A DNA stretch of 64,000 bases from Pirellulimonas nuda (GCF_007750855.1 NZ_CP036291.1:372001-436000), one strand, 5' to 3'. Counted from the stretch's first letter, positions 45,320 to 54,424 are shown. Numbers and translations are program-made. Notes: a model not told the origin generated them from the sequence alone.

Positions 45320-47118
45320 GCGACCCACCCGAACACCCTGACGCGGGCGACGAGCCGGAACCCGAATGGTCGCGCCTGCCGCACGACGCGGTGGGCTTCT
45401 TTGCGCTCACCGAACCGATCGACCGCAAGGAACTGAAGCGGGCCTACAACCGCTTGATCCGCCGCTACAAGCCGGAGCGGGCGCCGGCCGAGTTCCAGCG
45501 GATCCGTGCGGCGTACGAGCAGCTCGACGAGCGGTTGCGGTACGGGGAGTCGGTTACGCCCGCGCCGCGGCAGAAAGTGGTGTGGGAAGAAACGCCGCCC
45601 GAGGAGCCGGTTCCCGAGCGCGTCGTCCGTCCGATCGGCTCGGCGCGGCCAGAGCCCCGCGGGCCCGATCCGGTCGCATCGCCACTCAATTCGCCGGCGC
45701 CGGCGCCCGATCCCCAGCCTGACACCCCGCCGTCCCATTCGCCGCCGACTCGGCCAAAACCAACGCCGAAGCGGCCTGCGCCGCTCACCCAGCGGTTGAC
45801 GACTGAGCCGCCGGGAGAGCTTTATGCCCAGCTGATGCAGAAGCAGCATAAGTCGCCGTTTGATTACTATGCGCTAGCGGTGCTGGCGGACGTGGTGGAG
45901 CGCAAGGCGCCGCTAAAGTTTGCCGAGTGGCTGCTGGCGGGGGTAAGGGCGCACCCGGGGGACGGCGCGCTGGCGCGGCTGCTGCACGAGTATGTACGCG
46001 GTCCGCTCCCCGACGGCGCCGCCGAGAAGCTGCTGCCGGCGGTTGCGCGCGTGGTGCGGAACGACGGGTTCTACGCGTTGACCGAACCGTTGTGGCGGTC
46101 GCTGCTGCGTGAGACGTCCGTCGATGAGTTTGCGGGGCTTCTGGCCGCGTGCGAGCGCGAACTGCACGACACGCAGATTGTGGGTCGGATGGTGTTCTAC
46201 GTCCAGCTCGCGGGGGGCGCGCTGCTGATGGGAGAACACCCGTGGCCGCTGCAGGCGATCGACTACGTCGAACGCAACTTCGAGCAGATCCCGCCGTGGA
46301 TGGAGCAGGACGTCGACATGCTGGGCGTGCTGCGTGAGTACGCCGCGGTCCGCGCGAGGTTTGTCCAGGGGCATCCGCTGCGGGCGCAGATCGACGCGGC
46401 GCTGCGCGACTACTTCACGCAGGACCAGCAGGCCGGCGACCGCAGCGTGGTGGCGTGCCAGGTAGCGATCGCTAGCGACTTAGACGGACTCGCCGCGGCG
46501 TTTCCGCTGGAAGAGAACGAGCTGTACGAGGCGTTCTACCCGATCTGGGCGTTCGTGAGCTGGGACGTGGGCGAACGCCACGCGCCGCCGGTAGAACAGG
46601 AGTCGCCGGCGCCTGATTGGTCGGGGCGTGTGGTAGAGTTGGTCCGGCTCTTAGGGCGACAGGGCATGGACAGCGTCACAGAGCTCAAGTGGGGGACCGT
46701 TGGTTGCCTGACCGGACTGCTTGCAACGGTGATCACGGCAGCCGTGGTCGGCGTGGTTTATCTGGTGCTGGCCGCAGTAGTCCGTTTGATCTATAGCCAA
46801 CCCCCTGATTGGCTGTTTATCGCCTTCATCATCGCTTGCATCGTGGGCCCTGCCGCGCTCTGGCTGGTGGTGAAGCACAAGCTCAACCCGCGTATACGCG
46901 ACCCCTACCGCGAGAAGATCGCGAAACGGATGTTCCGGGACGTCTGGCGCCCCGGCGTGCTCCGGTTCTTGCAGCGGTCGCATCTCGACGACCACATCTT
47001 CCGCACCCTGCTGGGCAAGACCCCGGCCGACATCCCTATGGCGGCCGAGATTTACAGATTCGTCCAGCAAGACTACGCGGTCCCGATGCTCGTCACGGCG
47101 CAGCGCTTCCTCGCGTAG
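45316..47118 (+). CDS. Membrane protein with degenerate J-domain (lacks HPD)
   Basis: A 600-residue protein from TTG 45316. Residues about 20-75 look like a DnaJ J-domain: RKELKRAYNRLIRRYKPERA, then EFQRIRAAYEQLDERLRYG. The obligatory His-Pro-Asp loop is replaced by Lys-Pro-Glu (YKPE), which in known J-proteins abolishes Hsp70 stimulation. A Pro-rich linker (about 100-155) leads to a helical body and two membrane helices near 460-485 and 495-515. Located after HscC-like Hsp70, it may still bind it, or regulate it differently. Closest in plan to membrane J proteins DjlB/DjlC of E. coli. Confidence 0.75.
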   Translation: MSDPPEHPDAGDEPEPEWSRLPHDAVGFFALTEPIDRKELKRAYNRLIRRYKPERAPAEFQRIRAAYEQLDERLRYGESVTPAPRQKVVWEETPPEEPVPERVVRPIGSARPEPRGPDPVASPLNSPAPAPDPQPDTPPSHSPPTRPKPTPKRPAPLTQRLTTEPPGELYAQLMQKQHKSPFDYYALAVLADVVERKAPLKFAEWLLAGVRAHPGDGALARLLHEYVRGPLPDGAAEKLLPAVARVVRNDGFYALTEPLWRSLLRETSVDEFAGLLAACERELHDTQIVGRMVFYVQLAGGALLMGEHPWPLQAIDYVERNFEQIPPWMEQDVDMLGVLREYAAVRARFVQGHPLRAQIDAALRDYFTQDQQAGDRSVVACQVAIASDLDGLAAAFPLEENELYEAFYPIWAFVSWDVGERHAPPVEQESPAPDWSGRVVELVRLLGRQGMDSVTELKWGTVGCLTGLLATVITAAVVGVVYLVLAAVVRLIYSQPPDWLFIAFIIACIVGPAALWLVVKHKLNPRIRDPYREKIAKRMFRDVWRPGVLRFLQRSHLDDHIFRTLLGKTPADIPMAAEIYRFVQQDYAVPMLVTAQRFLA

Positions 47119-47131
47119 CGGTCTTTTCATA

Positions 47132-47200
47132 GAGCCGGAAGCGTCAGCGCCCGGAGAGCACGCGCCGATGAGAACTCCGCGCGCTAACGCTTCCGGCTCC
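47132..47200. repeat. GAGCCGGAAGCGTCAGCGCC palindromic repeat (R2 copy b)
   Basis: Arms GAGCCGGAAGCGTCAGCGCC and GCGCGCTAACGCTTCCGGCT around a short core, then CCTCCGCGCCTCCGCGAGAA (outer-element half). It lies between the J-like gene and the kelch gene, which converge. Confidence 0.8.
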
Positions 47201-47244
47201 ATCGCTTCGCGGCGCGTCCTCCGCGCCTCCGCGAGAAATCTCCG

Positions 47245-48837
47245 TCAACCGCCGACAGCCACTTGCTCGATGCTCGTCAGGTGCCCCTGTTCGGCGGCGC
47301 CGCCGATGGCGATTAGCGCGTCTCCCACGGGCAGCAGGCGGTGGAAGAAGCGGGGGGTTTGCAGCTCCGCAACCGGGGTCCACTGCTTGCCGTCGTCGGA
47401 CAGCTCAACCAGCACCCCCTGCATGCCCGAGGCGTAGAGCTTGTCGTTCATGCCCCAGGCGCTCACCCCAAAACCGTCCATGCCGGCGCCGGGCAGGTCG
47501 GCCAGCGTTTGCCACTGGTTCGTCTCGGGGTTCAGCCACTCCACCTTGCGAGAGATCGCGTGGTCGGCGTTCATCCCCCCCAGCAGCACCAGGCCGCCGC
47601 GCCACTGGGCCGCTGCCAACGCGCGGCGGCGGGTCGGCGGCGCGGGGATGGCCTGCCAGCCCGCTACGGGGTTGTTGAAGTCGTACACGCAGCCGCTCTC
47701 TTGCCACTCGCCCTCGCCCTCGCCGGCCAGCTTCCAGCCGCCGGAGACGTACAGCTTGTCGCCGATCACTACCGCGTCGTGCGACGAGCGGGCCGCGGGC
47801 AGCGGCGCCAGCGCGGTCCACGCGCCGGTCTCGGGGTCGAAGGCAGCGAACTCGTCGACCGAGTGCATCTCGGCTTCTTCGTTCACGTCGTTCGTGGCGC
47901 TCATGCCGCCGACGCGGTAGAGCTTGCCGTTATGGGCCACCAGCGCGAGGCCTTGCAGCGGGGTTTGCATCGCCAAATCTTCCCACGGCCCACCGGCCAG
48001 CGGGGCGCGGCGGAAGTGTTGCGAGAGGTTCTCTTTCGAGTGGTCGTGCGCCTCGCCCGTGTGGCCGCTGTAGACGTACACGTAGTCGCCGGCTACCGCG
48101 GCGCCGAAGCTGGAGAGCCCCTCGGCGAGCGGCGCCAGCTTGGCCCGGCCGGCCAGCGGCGTCGCCGGGTCGTAGTCGAGCGTCAGCGTGGCGTACTGCA
48201 TGGCGGATTCGTACTTGGCGCCGTCTACCTCGCCCTTGGCGTCTTCGTCTACATAGCCCACCGTGAAGCCGACCAGCCCCTTGGAGAGCGAGCGGAAGAC
48301 CGCCTCGCCGCGCTTGTCGGAGTCTTCGCTGGCGGTCTCGCCGGCGGGGTCGATGAGCGTGACGGTGGCGCCCTTGAGGGGCTTGCCGTCGCGGTAGACG
48401 GTGAGCTGCACGCCCCCCTCGACGCGCTCGGCCACGGCGTCGAGCGCCGGCTGCTTCTTGGCTTCGGGCACACGCCACGCGCCGGGCTGGGCGCCGAGGT
48501 ACGCCTTGGCGTAGTAGGTGAGCAGCGCGCCGTGGTAGACGCCGTACTGGCACTCGGCGGTCACCACGCCGGCGGTCGCGGCGCCAGCCTCAGACACGCG
48601 GCCGAGGAACGGCCCCTCTTCAACCGCCTTCATCTCCAGCGTGGTGGTCTTTCCCTGCGGGTTGGTCCACTGCACCTTGGCGTTCTTGACCGCCTCGGGG
48701 AGCTTGTAGTCGCGCTCGGCGGGGGTTTCGGAGAAGTAGAGCCGCACGGCGCCGTCGGGGTCGGCCGCGAGCCAAGGGAAGTGTGCCTGGGCCGTGGCGG
48801 CGGCGAGGGTCAGTGCTAGTGTGATCGGGAGTTTCAT
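47245..48837 (-). CDS. Exported kelch-repeat protein with N-terminal DUF4198/NikM-like domain
   Basis: A 530-residue protein with a signal peptide (MKLPITLALTLAAATAQA) directly followed by HFPWLAADPDGAVRLYF, the start typical of DUF4198/nickel-uptake-like domains with His just after the cleavage site. From about residue 260 it has kelch-type beta-propeller repeats (YRVGGMSATNDVNEEAEMHS, LPAARSSHDAVVIGDKLYVS, LVLLGGMNADHAISRKVEWL). The fusion suggests a secreted metal- or ligand-binding protein; ligand unknown. The ATG at 48837 was chosen for its signal peptide. It is upstream of nothing in the same operon and precedes an R1 repeat. Confidence 0.8.
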   Translation of the reverse strand: MKLPITLALTLAAATAQAHFPWLAADPDGAVRLYFSETPAERDYKLPEAVKNAKVQWTNPQGKTTTLEMKAVEEGPFLGRVSEAGAATAGVVTAECQYGVYHGALLTYYAKAYLGAQPGAWRVPEAKKQPALDAVAERVEGGVQLTVYRDGKPLKGATVTLIDPAGETASEDSDKRGEAVFRSLSKGLVGFTVGYVDEDAKGEVDGAKYESAMQYATLTLDYDPATPLAGRAKLAPLAEGLSSFGAAVAGDYVYVYSGHTGEAHDHSKENLSQHFRRAPLAGGPWEDLAMQTPLQGLALVAHNGKLYRVGGMSATNDVNEEAEMHSVDEFAAFDPETGAWTALAPLPAARSSHDAVVIGDKLYVSGGWKLAGEGEGEWQESGCVYDFNNPVAGWQAIPAPPTRRRALAAAQWRGGLVLLGGMNADHAISRKVEWLNPETNQWQTLADLPGAGMDGFGVSAWGMNDKLYASGMQGVLVELSDDGKQWTPVAELQTPRFFHRLLPVGDALIAIGGAAEQGHLTSIEQVAVGG

Positions 48838-48841
48838 GGCA

Positions 48842-48926
48842 GTAGGGTGTACGAAGTACACCATGCGGGGGAGGTTTCTTAGGGGAACGCTTCTTTCCGG
48901 GGCTTGGTGCACTTCGTGCACCCTAC
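48842..48926. repeat. GTAGGGTGYAC palindromic repeat (family R1, copy h)
   Basis: Arms GTAGGGTGTACGAAGTACAC and GTGCACTTCGTGCACCCTAC. The left arm has a changed TGTAC core, so the arms pair less perfectly. It begins 5 bases upstream of the kelch-protein start codon. Confidence 0.8.
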
Positions 48927-48941
48927 ATGGCTTTGTGCACG

Positions 48942-50753
48942 CTACAAGGCGAGCAGCTCGCCGCCGTCGCGGGTGGCCAGGGCGTCGAGCGCCGCATCGT
49001 CTGTTGAATCTTCTACGAACCGTACGCTGCCGTCTACGAACAACATCTCGACGCCCCCCGGGTGGTCGCCGCGGAAGGTTTCCCATTCTAGGAAGCCGGT
49101 GATCAGGCGGTCGCTGTTGAACGCCCCGGCGGTGCTGCCCCAGGTGACGCCGGGGTAGGCCATCGCCCAGCGGGTGCTGCCGCCGGCAGACAGGCTGCTG
49201 CCGGCGTAGGCCGTTGAGCCGAGCTTTTCTTCAAAGTTGCTCAGGCCGTAGTCGAGCTCCCCTACCAGGAAGGTGTGGCTGCTGCCGTCGGCCGCAGAGA
49301 TACGGGCCACGGTGGTGCGGCCGCGCACCGGGTCGATGATGGCGCCGTTGTGGCAGCGGGGGTCGGGCCTCCCCGTGGCGATAGCGATGGGAAACCGCGA
49401 GTAGCCGCTGCCGGTGCTGACGGCGTAGCTCCCCGCGCCGGGGGGCAGCGAGCCGTCCAGCGTCTGCATGCTGGGGCAGAGGAACACCGGCAGGTGCGCT
49501 TGGGTGATGGCGGCGTTGGCGCCCTCGTCGGGGCCGATCGACGGGTCGTAGGCGCCAAACACCGCGGCCTCTTCCAGGAAGGGCAACAGCGGCACCAGGG
49601 CGCTGGTGGTGTAGGCGCCGTCTTCGGGCAGGGCCGGGGGCAAGCGGTGGCGGGCGTCGTCGTGCTGGTGCATCGCTAGGCCCACCTGCTTGAGGTTGTT
49701 CTGGCAGTGCGATCGCCGGGCCGCCTCGCGGGCCGCCTGCACGGCCGGCAGCAGCAGGGCCACCAGCACGCCGATAATCGCGATCACGATCAACAGCTCG
49801 ACCAGCGTGAAGCCGCTGCGCTGCGCCTCGCCACGCGGCGGCGCCGGCTCGGGCCGGGTGATCCAGTTGCAGAAGAACATAAAGCCGATCGGCGTGAGCA
49901 CCGCCGCCAGCAGCGCTAGGGCGCCCGGCTCCGGCACGGCTGCCGCTGCGAAGGCCCCGCTCGGGGGCTGAGTCCAGTGGTCGCGCCACCAGGTGTAGTC
50001 GCCGGCGTCGACGAGGCCGTCGCCGTTGCCGTCTGCGTCGGGGCCGGCCGTGCCGAACTGCTCACGCCACCGCGTCAGGTCTCCCGTGTCCACCACGCCG
50101 CTGCCGTCGTAGTCGCCGGGGAGCGGGACGCTGTGCGAGAAGATATCGAGCACCACTTGGTCGAGGCTCATCGAAGACTCGGCCGAGGCCAGCCGCAGCA
50201 GGAACGCCTCGGGGCCGAGGCCCGTTAGCTCCCAGCAGTAGAGCGTGGTGACCAGGTCGCCGCCAAAGCCCCCCAGCGCGGTGCGGCCGAGCTCCATCGT
50301 CTGGGCCGGCGCCAGGCTCTGGCCGCCGGAGCCGTAATCCAGCAGCACGCTCGATGGGTCAAGCTCGGTGCCGAGCGTCACCACCTGGGCGACCAGCGTA
50401 GCGTTTGCGCCAAAGCCGACCGCCGACAGGCCGACCTCGAAGTGCATGGGCGCCGAGAACGAGTAGAGGTTCTGCGAGCCCGAAACAAAGACGCCGCTGG
50501 GAGGGTCGGAGACTTCTTGCAGGTACGCGGAGTCGGCGTTCTGCTGGCCTGCGTCCGGCGCGTTGGGGCCGGCAGCGGAGGTGAACACGTCCCAGTGGGC
50601 GTAAGCAGAGCTCTCGTCGCCGCGCGCCCACCCGGCTGCCGGCCATTGGGCGTCGTTGGGGGTGAGCAATGCGGGTTGGGCGACGCACCATCCGGGGAGC
50701 AGCGCCCAAGCGAGCGCCATCGCAAACGACTTCTGGTCGTGTTTGGTCTTCAT
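48942..50753 (-). CDS. Fusion: dockerin/PEP-CTERM exported protein joined to DUF1559 pseudopilin
   Basis: A 603-residue single frame. Residues 1-25 are a signal peptide ([15 protein letters not shown]), 26-210 a beta-sandwich-like part. Residues 213-262 form a dockerin-like calcium pair ([40 protein letters not shown]). [15 protein letters not shown] (273-287) is a PEP-CTERM motif with its hydrophobic stretch. The frame then continues to a classic prepilin signal [20 protein letters not shown] (314-333) and a DUF1559 domain ending [19 protein letters not shown]. An internal ATG at 49880 could start the pilin alone but has no ribosome binding site. The frame is unbroken, so the fusion is either real or a recent stop-codon loss. 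Confidence 0.85.
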   Translation of the reverse strand: MKTKHDQKSFAMALAWALLPGWCVAQPALLTPNDAQWPAAGWARGDESSAYAHWDVFTSAAGPNAPDAGQQNADSAYLQEVSDPPSGVFVSGSQNLYSFSAPMHFEVGLSAVGFGANATLVAQVVTLGTELDPSSVLLDYGSGGQSLAPAQTMELGRTALGGFGGDLVTTLYCWELTGLGPEAFLLRLASAESSMSLDQVVLDIFSHSVPLPGDYDGSGVVDTGDLTRWREQFGTAGPDADGNGDGLVDAGDYTWWRDHWTQPPSGAFAAAAVPEPGALALLAAVLTPIGFMFFCNWITRPEPAPPRGEAQRSGFTLVELLIVIAIIGVLVALLLPAVQAAREAARRSHCQNNLKQVGLAMHQHDDARHRLPPALPEDGAYTTSALVPLLPFLEEAAVFGAYDPSIGPDEGANAAITQAHLPVFLCPSMQTLDGSLPPGAGSYAVSTGSGYSRFPIAIATGRPDPRCHNGAIIDPVRGRTTVARISAADGSSHTFLVGELDYGLSNFEEKLGSTAYAGSSLSAGGSTRWAMAYPGVTWGSTAGAFNSDRLITGFLEWETFRGDHPGGVEMLFVDGSVRFVEDSTDDAALDALATRDGGELLAL

Positions 50754-50843
50754 GGGGGATCCGGGGTCAAGCGGTTTGAAACGCCCGGGCTAGCGGCGGC
50801 TGGCTGGGAGGGAAGCAAAAGCACTAGGCATTGGGTCGACGCC

Positions 50844-51524
50844 TCAGCCAACGCGCCGGCGGCGTGTCAACCAACAGCCACAGCAGCCGGCGAGCGCCAA
50901 CAGCGCGGCCGAGGCGGGCTCGGGAACCGCGGTGATCGACACGCGGTCCAGGTCGAACGTCACCACGCCGAGCGCTGCGGCGGTGGTTCCCGCCGGGATC
51001 GAGACCCCGAACTGGATGTTGCCGATGTCGGAGAACGTGCTGTAATCGCCGCTGCCGACGTACGGCGTCGACGGGCTAATGTCGAACGCGATCTGGGTCC
51101 ACACCCCGGGCGGGACGAGCAACTCTTCGGTAGACGCCCCCGGCGAGTTGGCCGGCGCGGCGAACCGGCCGCTGAACGGCAGCGCCACCGAGGCATTGTG
51201 CCGGACCATCGCGGTTACCTGGTTGACCCCGGCGGCGATCCAGTCGCCGGCGAACGCGCCGCCGCTTGAGCCGAGGCCGGCCTGGCCACGGAACACGATC
51301 GGCCCGCCGAACGGGCTGGTAAACGTGGCGAGGTCGAAATCGTAGGAGGCGTACGCGTCGCCGGCGCCCGCCGGGCCCCCGCCGGCCACGTGGCCCAGCA
51401 CGTTGGCCGAGGCGTTCTGCCGCCAGTTGGCGGCGTCGGCGTCGAAATCTTCTACAAACGGGAAGGTCTGCCCCACGGCCGGAACGGCCGCGGCGAGCAG
51501 CAAGAGACAATAAGCAGTACGCAT
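50844..51524 (-). CDS. PEP-CTERM exported protein
   Basis: A 226-residue protein with signal peptide MRTAYCLLLLAAAVPAVGQ, a beta-sandwich-like middle (TFPFVEDFDADAANWRQNAS, VPPGVWTQIAFDISPSTPYV) and a C-terminal PEP-CTERM anchor: VPEPASAALLALAGCCGCWL then TRRRR. PEP-CTERM proteins are sorted by exosortase, linked to exopolysaccharide or biofilm in many bacteria. No exosortase gene is visible here. It starts at ATG 51524 and lies 90 bases after the fusion gene's start, read in the same direction. Confidence 0.85.
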   Translation of the reverse strand: MRTAYCLLLLAAAVPAVGQTFPFVEDFDADAANWRQNASANVLGHVAGGGPAGAGDAYASYDFDLATFTSPFGGPIVFRGQAGLGSSGGAFAGDWIAAGVNQVTAMVRHNASVALPFSGRFAAPANSPGASTEELLVPPGVWTQIAFDISPSTPYVGSGDYSTFSDIGNIQFGVSIPAGTTAAALGVVTFDLDRVSITAVPEPASAALLALAGCCGCWLTRRRRVG

Positions 51525-51813
51525 CAGACGGTTCTCCACAACGGCGGCCCGTGGGGGCCGCACGCGATTCGGGGCGCCGCCCGAAGCGGGCTCGCCGACA
51601 CGGCGAGGGCTTCCAGAGCGGCAAAAGCCAACCAAACGGACGTGCCGAGGCGCCCCGTGGGGGGCGATCGACGCGAAACCTTGGCTGGCGGAGGCGGGGG
51701 GGCAGTGGCTGGCGAAGGTATTGCGAATGAGTCGCAATAGCAGTAAGTTAGCGGCCACGACGCCGGCGTCAAGGGCCTTCTGACAACCCAGCCTGTCAAA
51801 ACTCCGCTCCGAT

Positions 51814-52035
51814 ATGGATCACCAAGACAAGCCCGCCCCGGCCCAGACCACCGCGGCCCAGACCACGGCGGCCCAGACCACGGCGGCCCAGCCCCTCCCC
51901 TGCCAGGCCCCCCAAGAACGGGTGCTCCCCTCGCAAGAGATCTTCCAGGGAGAAAGGGTGGTCACCATCACCCACGCCGGCGAACGCTACCGGCTGCTTG
52001 TCACCAAGAACGACAAGCTGATCCTGCAGAAGTGA
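51814..52035 (+). CDS. hemP: Hemin uptake protein HemP
   Basis: A 73-residue protein. The HemP core is residues 35-73: RVLPSQEIFQGERVVTITHA, then GERYRLLVTKNDKLILQK, matching the family consensus (SxxLFxGxxxVxIxHxGxxYxLRxTxxGKLILTK). HemP is a small cytoplasmic protein linked to haem-uptake gene regulation. The N-terminal part holds about four copies of a AAQTT repeat (residues 9-26), coded by a short DNA tandem (GCCCAGACCACGGCG), not part of the usual protein. No haem transporter lies nearby. Confidence 0.85.
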   Translation: MDHQDKPAPAQTTAAQTTAAQTTAAQPLPCQAPQERVLPSQEIFQGERVVTITHAGERYRLLVTKNDKLILQK

Positions 52036-52041
52036 GGGGGC

Positions 52042-52217
52042 TCTCGCAGAGGAAGAGAAAAGCGAGAGGATCAAGCATCGGGGGAGCCGCCCCCTGGAGC
52101 CGGAAGCGTTAGCGCCCGGAGGTTCGGGCGTTTGCACAAGAAACCTCCGGGCGCTGACGCTTCCGGCTCCAGACGTTTCTTGTTTCTTCCTCTGCGTCTG
52201 TGCGCCTCTGCGAGAGA
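52042..52217. repeat. Nested repeats: outer CTCTCGCAGAGG, inner GAGCCGGAAGCGTTAGCGCC (R2 copy c)
   Basis: The inner palindrome spans 52096-52170 with arms GGAGCCGGAAGCGTTAGCGC and GCGCTGACGCTTCCGGCTCC. An outer pair GGCTCTCGCAGAGGAAG (about 52040) and CGCCTCTGCGAGAG (about 52203) encloses it. It lies between the convergent hemP and anti-sigma genes. Confidence 0.75.
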
Positions 52218-52221
52218 ACCT

Positions 52222-52998
52222 TTACTCGGCCCCTGGCAGCGCCGCGCCGAGGTCTCCTTCGAGCACGACCGGTCCGGTTGGCTCTGGGCCGGCGGGGCCC
52301 GCGGGTTCGCGGGTGACGTACAGCGTGGCGCCGGGCTGGCGGTCGGCGTCCACCCGCACCGCCGCGACGTGCACCCCGGGGGCGTCGCGTCGCAGGTCGC
52401 CCAGCGCCTGCCAGCCCCCTGCTTCGTCTTTGAGCCACGCACGCAGCGTGGGGTTCGCGGCGTCGTCCTCCAGCCCGAAGGCGATCAAGTGGAGCTGCCC
52501 CGCCACGGGGTCCCACAAGAAGTTGCCGGCGGTGGCGTCGTCGCCGGGGCGGCCGTCTACCAGCACCCCCTGCGAGCAGCGGTTCAGCGCGGCGCCCCCC
52601 ACCTCTTCGGTCCACTGCGCAACCGACGGCAACGCGACGGGCGCCCGAGCGGGGCCCGAGCGGCTGGCGACCCAGGCGCCCACGGCCGCGAACACCGCGG
52701 CCGCAGCGGCGTAGGGCGCCAGCGCGAGCCACCGGGAGGGCGCCTTCTTTGGTTCTCGCTGGGCCTTTGCGGCGCGGACGCGTAGCAGCAACCGCTCGCG
52801 GACCTCGGGGGGGGGCGTCATCGACACGTTTAACACATTCAAGCCCTCCGAGGCTTCGCGGAAAGAGGCCAGTTGCTGGGCGCAGCGCCCACAGCCGGTC
52901 GCCAGGTGGGCGTCAACTTCGGCTTGCTCGGGGGGGTCGAGCGCGCCGAGCGCCGCGAGCGCCAGCAGGTCGTCCAGGGATTTGCAGGGGTTGTTCAC
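52222..52998 (-). CDS. Anti-sigma factor with zinc-finger and RskA-like domain
   Basis: A 258-residue protein. The N-terminal zinc-binding motif HLATGCGRC (about 31-39) is typical of anti-sigma (zf-HC2) domains. A single membrane helix near residues 91-107 (WLALAPYAAAAAVFAAVGAWV) separates it from an extracytoplasmic region resembling RskA/anti-sigma-K C-terminal domains (NFLWDPVAGQLHLIAFGLED, then GAWVASRSG before it). It should hold the upstream-encoded ECF sigma at the membrane. The start, ATG 52998, lies 1 base after the sigma stop, showing tight coupling. Confidence 0.85.
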   Translation of the reverse strand: MNNPCKSLDDLLALAALGALDPPEQAEVDAHLATGCGRCAQQLASFREASEGLNVLNVSMTPPPEVRERLLLRVRAAKAQREPKKAPSRWLALAPYAAAAAVFAAVGAWVASRSGPARAPVALPSVAQWTEEVGGAALNRCSQGVLVDGRPGDDATAGNFLWDPVAGQLHLIAFGLEDDAANPTLRAWLKDEAGGWQALGDLRRDAPGVHVAAVRVDADRQPGATLYVTREPAGPAGPEPTGPVVLEGDLGAALPGAE

Positions 52999-52999
52999 T

Positions 53000-53614
53000 T
53001 CAACACGTCCTAAACGCAGAAAGCGCCACGCGGAGCGATTCGAGCCCCTTACGGATATGACTCTTCGCGGTCCCCAGCGGGAGCTCGAGTTGTTCGGCCA
53101 CCTCGCGGTGGGTAAGCCCGTCGAAGTAGGCCAGCGTCAACGCCCGGCGCTGCGCGTCGGAGAGCCCCTGGATGGCGCCCACTACCTCGCGGCGGCGTTC
53201 GTCGTCCATCAGCCGCTGGTCGGGGGAGTCGATACGGCAGCTATCCACCGGCTCCAGGCCCGCGGGGGCGCCGCCGGTCGGCAGCCGGGCGCGCCGGGTG
53301 GTCGATTTGCGGAGTTTGTCCAGCGCCCGGCTGCGGGCCACGGTAAGCAAGTAGGAGAGCAGCGTGCCGCGTTCGGGGGCGTACTTCGTGGGGTCGCGCC
53401 ACACCTGCCAGAATACCTCGCTGAGCACCTCTTGTGCGTCGGCGGGGTTCTTGAGGATGCGCATAGCGATGCCGTAGACGTTGGGGGCGTACTCGTCGTA
53501 GAGCCTGCCAAAGGCCGCTTCGTCCCCCTCCGCCACGCGCGCAAGCAGCGCGACGTGCTCGGCGGCTTCAGCGGGACGTTGGTCCGCTTCAGATTGGGAG
53601 TTCGCTGGGGTCAT
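53000..53614 (-). CDS. ECF-type RNA polymerase sigma factor
   Basis: A 204-residue ECF sigma. Region 2: FGRLYDEYAPNVYGIAMRIL, DAQEVLSEVFWQVWRDPTKY, SYLLTVARSRALDKLRKS (about 37-106). Region 4: LSDAQRRALTLAYFDGLTHR, EVAEQLELPLGTAKSHIRKG (about 150-189). Linker length and motifs are typical. The ATG at 53614 overlaps the end of the preceding membrane-protein gene by 26 bases and is followed by the anti-sigma gene. The signal it responds to is unknown. Confidence 0.93.
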   Translation of the reverse strand: MTPANSQSEADQRPAEAAEHVALLARVAEGDEAAFGRLYDEYAPNVYGIAMRILKNPADAQEVLSEVFWQVWRDPTKYAPERGTLLSYLLTVARSRALDKLRKSTTRRARLPTGGAPAGLEPVDSCRIDSPDQRLMDDERRREVVGAIQGLSDAQRRALTLAYFDGLTHREVAEQLELPLGTAKSHIRKGLESLRVALSAFRTC

Positions 53615-54137
53615 CCGGTTCGCTGGAGGTGGTTCGGATCACGGCGTCGGTCATCCAGCACTCTTCGTAGGGCGCCTGCTGTTGTTTCGAGAGGTAGAAG
53701 CGGTAGGCCACGGTCTGCCGGCCCGGGTCGGCGACGGTCACCAGGGCGGTCGCCACCCGCTGGTGCACCACCGGCTGTCCAACGATGGCGGCGCGGTGGG
53801 TGACCAGCGGGCCGTAGGAAGACGAGCCGAACAGCCCGGCGAACCGCGCCAGCGGCCCGGTGTTTTGGCGGTTGGCTGGCGAGGCGAACGCGAAGCACTG
53901 CGCCACATGGAAACGCCCCTGCCGATCAGCGCGCAACGCGTCGACCTGCAGCCGCACCACGTCGGCCGGGCCGAGCGCGGGGCTCGGCTGGACCAGCACC
54001 TGGGCCGTTTCCGACATGGCCGAGGCCTCGCCGGCCGCTAGCACCCACCACGCGAAGCCCGCGTAGTACCCCACCACCACAGCGACCAGCATGCAGCAAA
54101 ACGAGCGTAGCGCAGGTGTTGAAACGCCGGAGGACAC
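53589..54137 (-). CDS. Membrane protein with DUF4864-like domain, upstream of ECF sigma
   Basis: A 182-residue protein from GTG 54137. A membrane helix near 16-34 (MLVAVVVGYYAGFAWWVLAA) is followed by an extracytoplasmic domain that looks like DUF4864 (VVRLQVDALRADRQGRFHVA, FGSSSYGPLVTHRAAIVGQ, VAYRFYLSKQQQAPYEECW). The start is uncertain; ATG 54092 at the helix itself is the alternative. Its 3' end overlaps the sigma start by 26 bases, so the three genes form one operon and this protein may be a signal sensor or an unrelated membrane protein. Confidence 0.6.
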   Translation of the reverse strand: MSSGVSTPALRSFCCMLVAVVVGYYAGFAWWVLAAGEASAMSETAQVLVQPSPALGPADVVRLQVDALRADRQGRFHVAQCFAFASPANRQNTGPLARFAGLFGSSSYGPLVTHRAAIVGQPVVHQRVATALVTVADPGRQTVAYRFYLSKQQQAPYEECWMTDAVIRTTSSEPDDPSELPI

Positions 54138-54424
54138 GCGATTGCCTTGGGGTGCGAGAGGGGCGTCGCGGCGACGCTCTCTCTCGGCAGTACGATAGGA
54201 ACCGGGGCGCTGGACGTCAAATTCTAGCCCACGCCGGCGTAACGCCGGACTGGACGCGGCCTGAGCCGGCTTTTTCAAGAATCTCGCATCCGCCCGCCTC
54301 CGCCGGGCGTAACGCTGGTGGCGGTCCGGTGGGCCGCCGACGATCACGGCTGCCGAATCGACGCCCACGGAATCACGGGTGCGGGGCGGCTGCCTTCGTG
54401 TGGCTTCCCAGGGGGATAGGTGGG

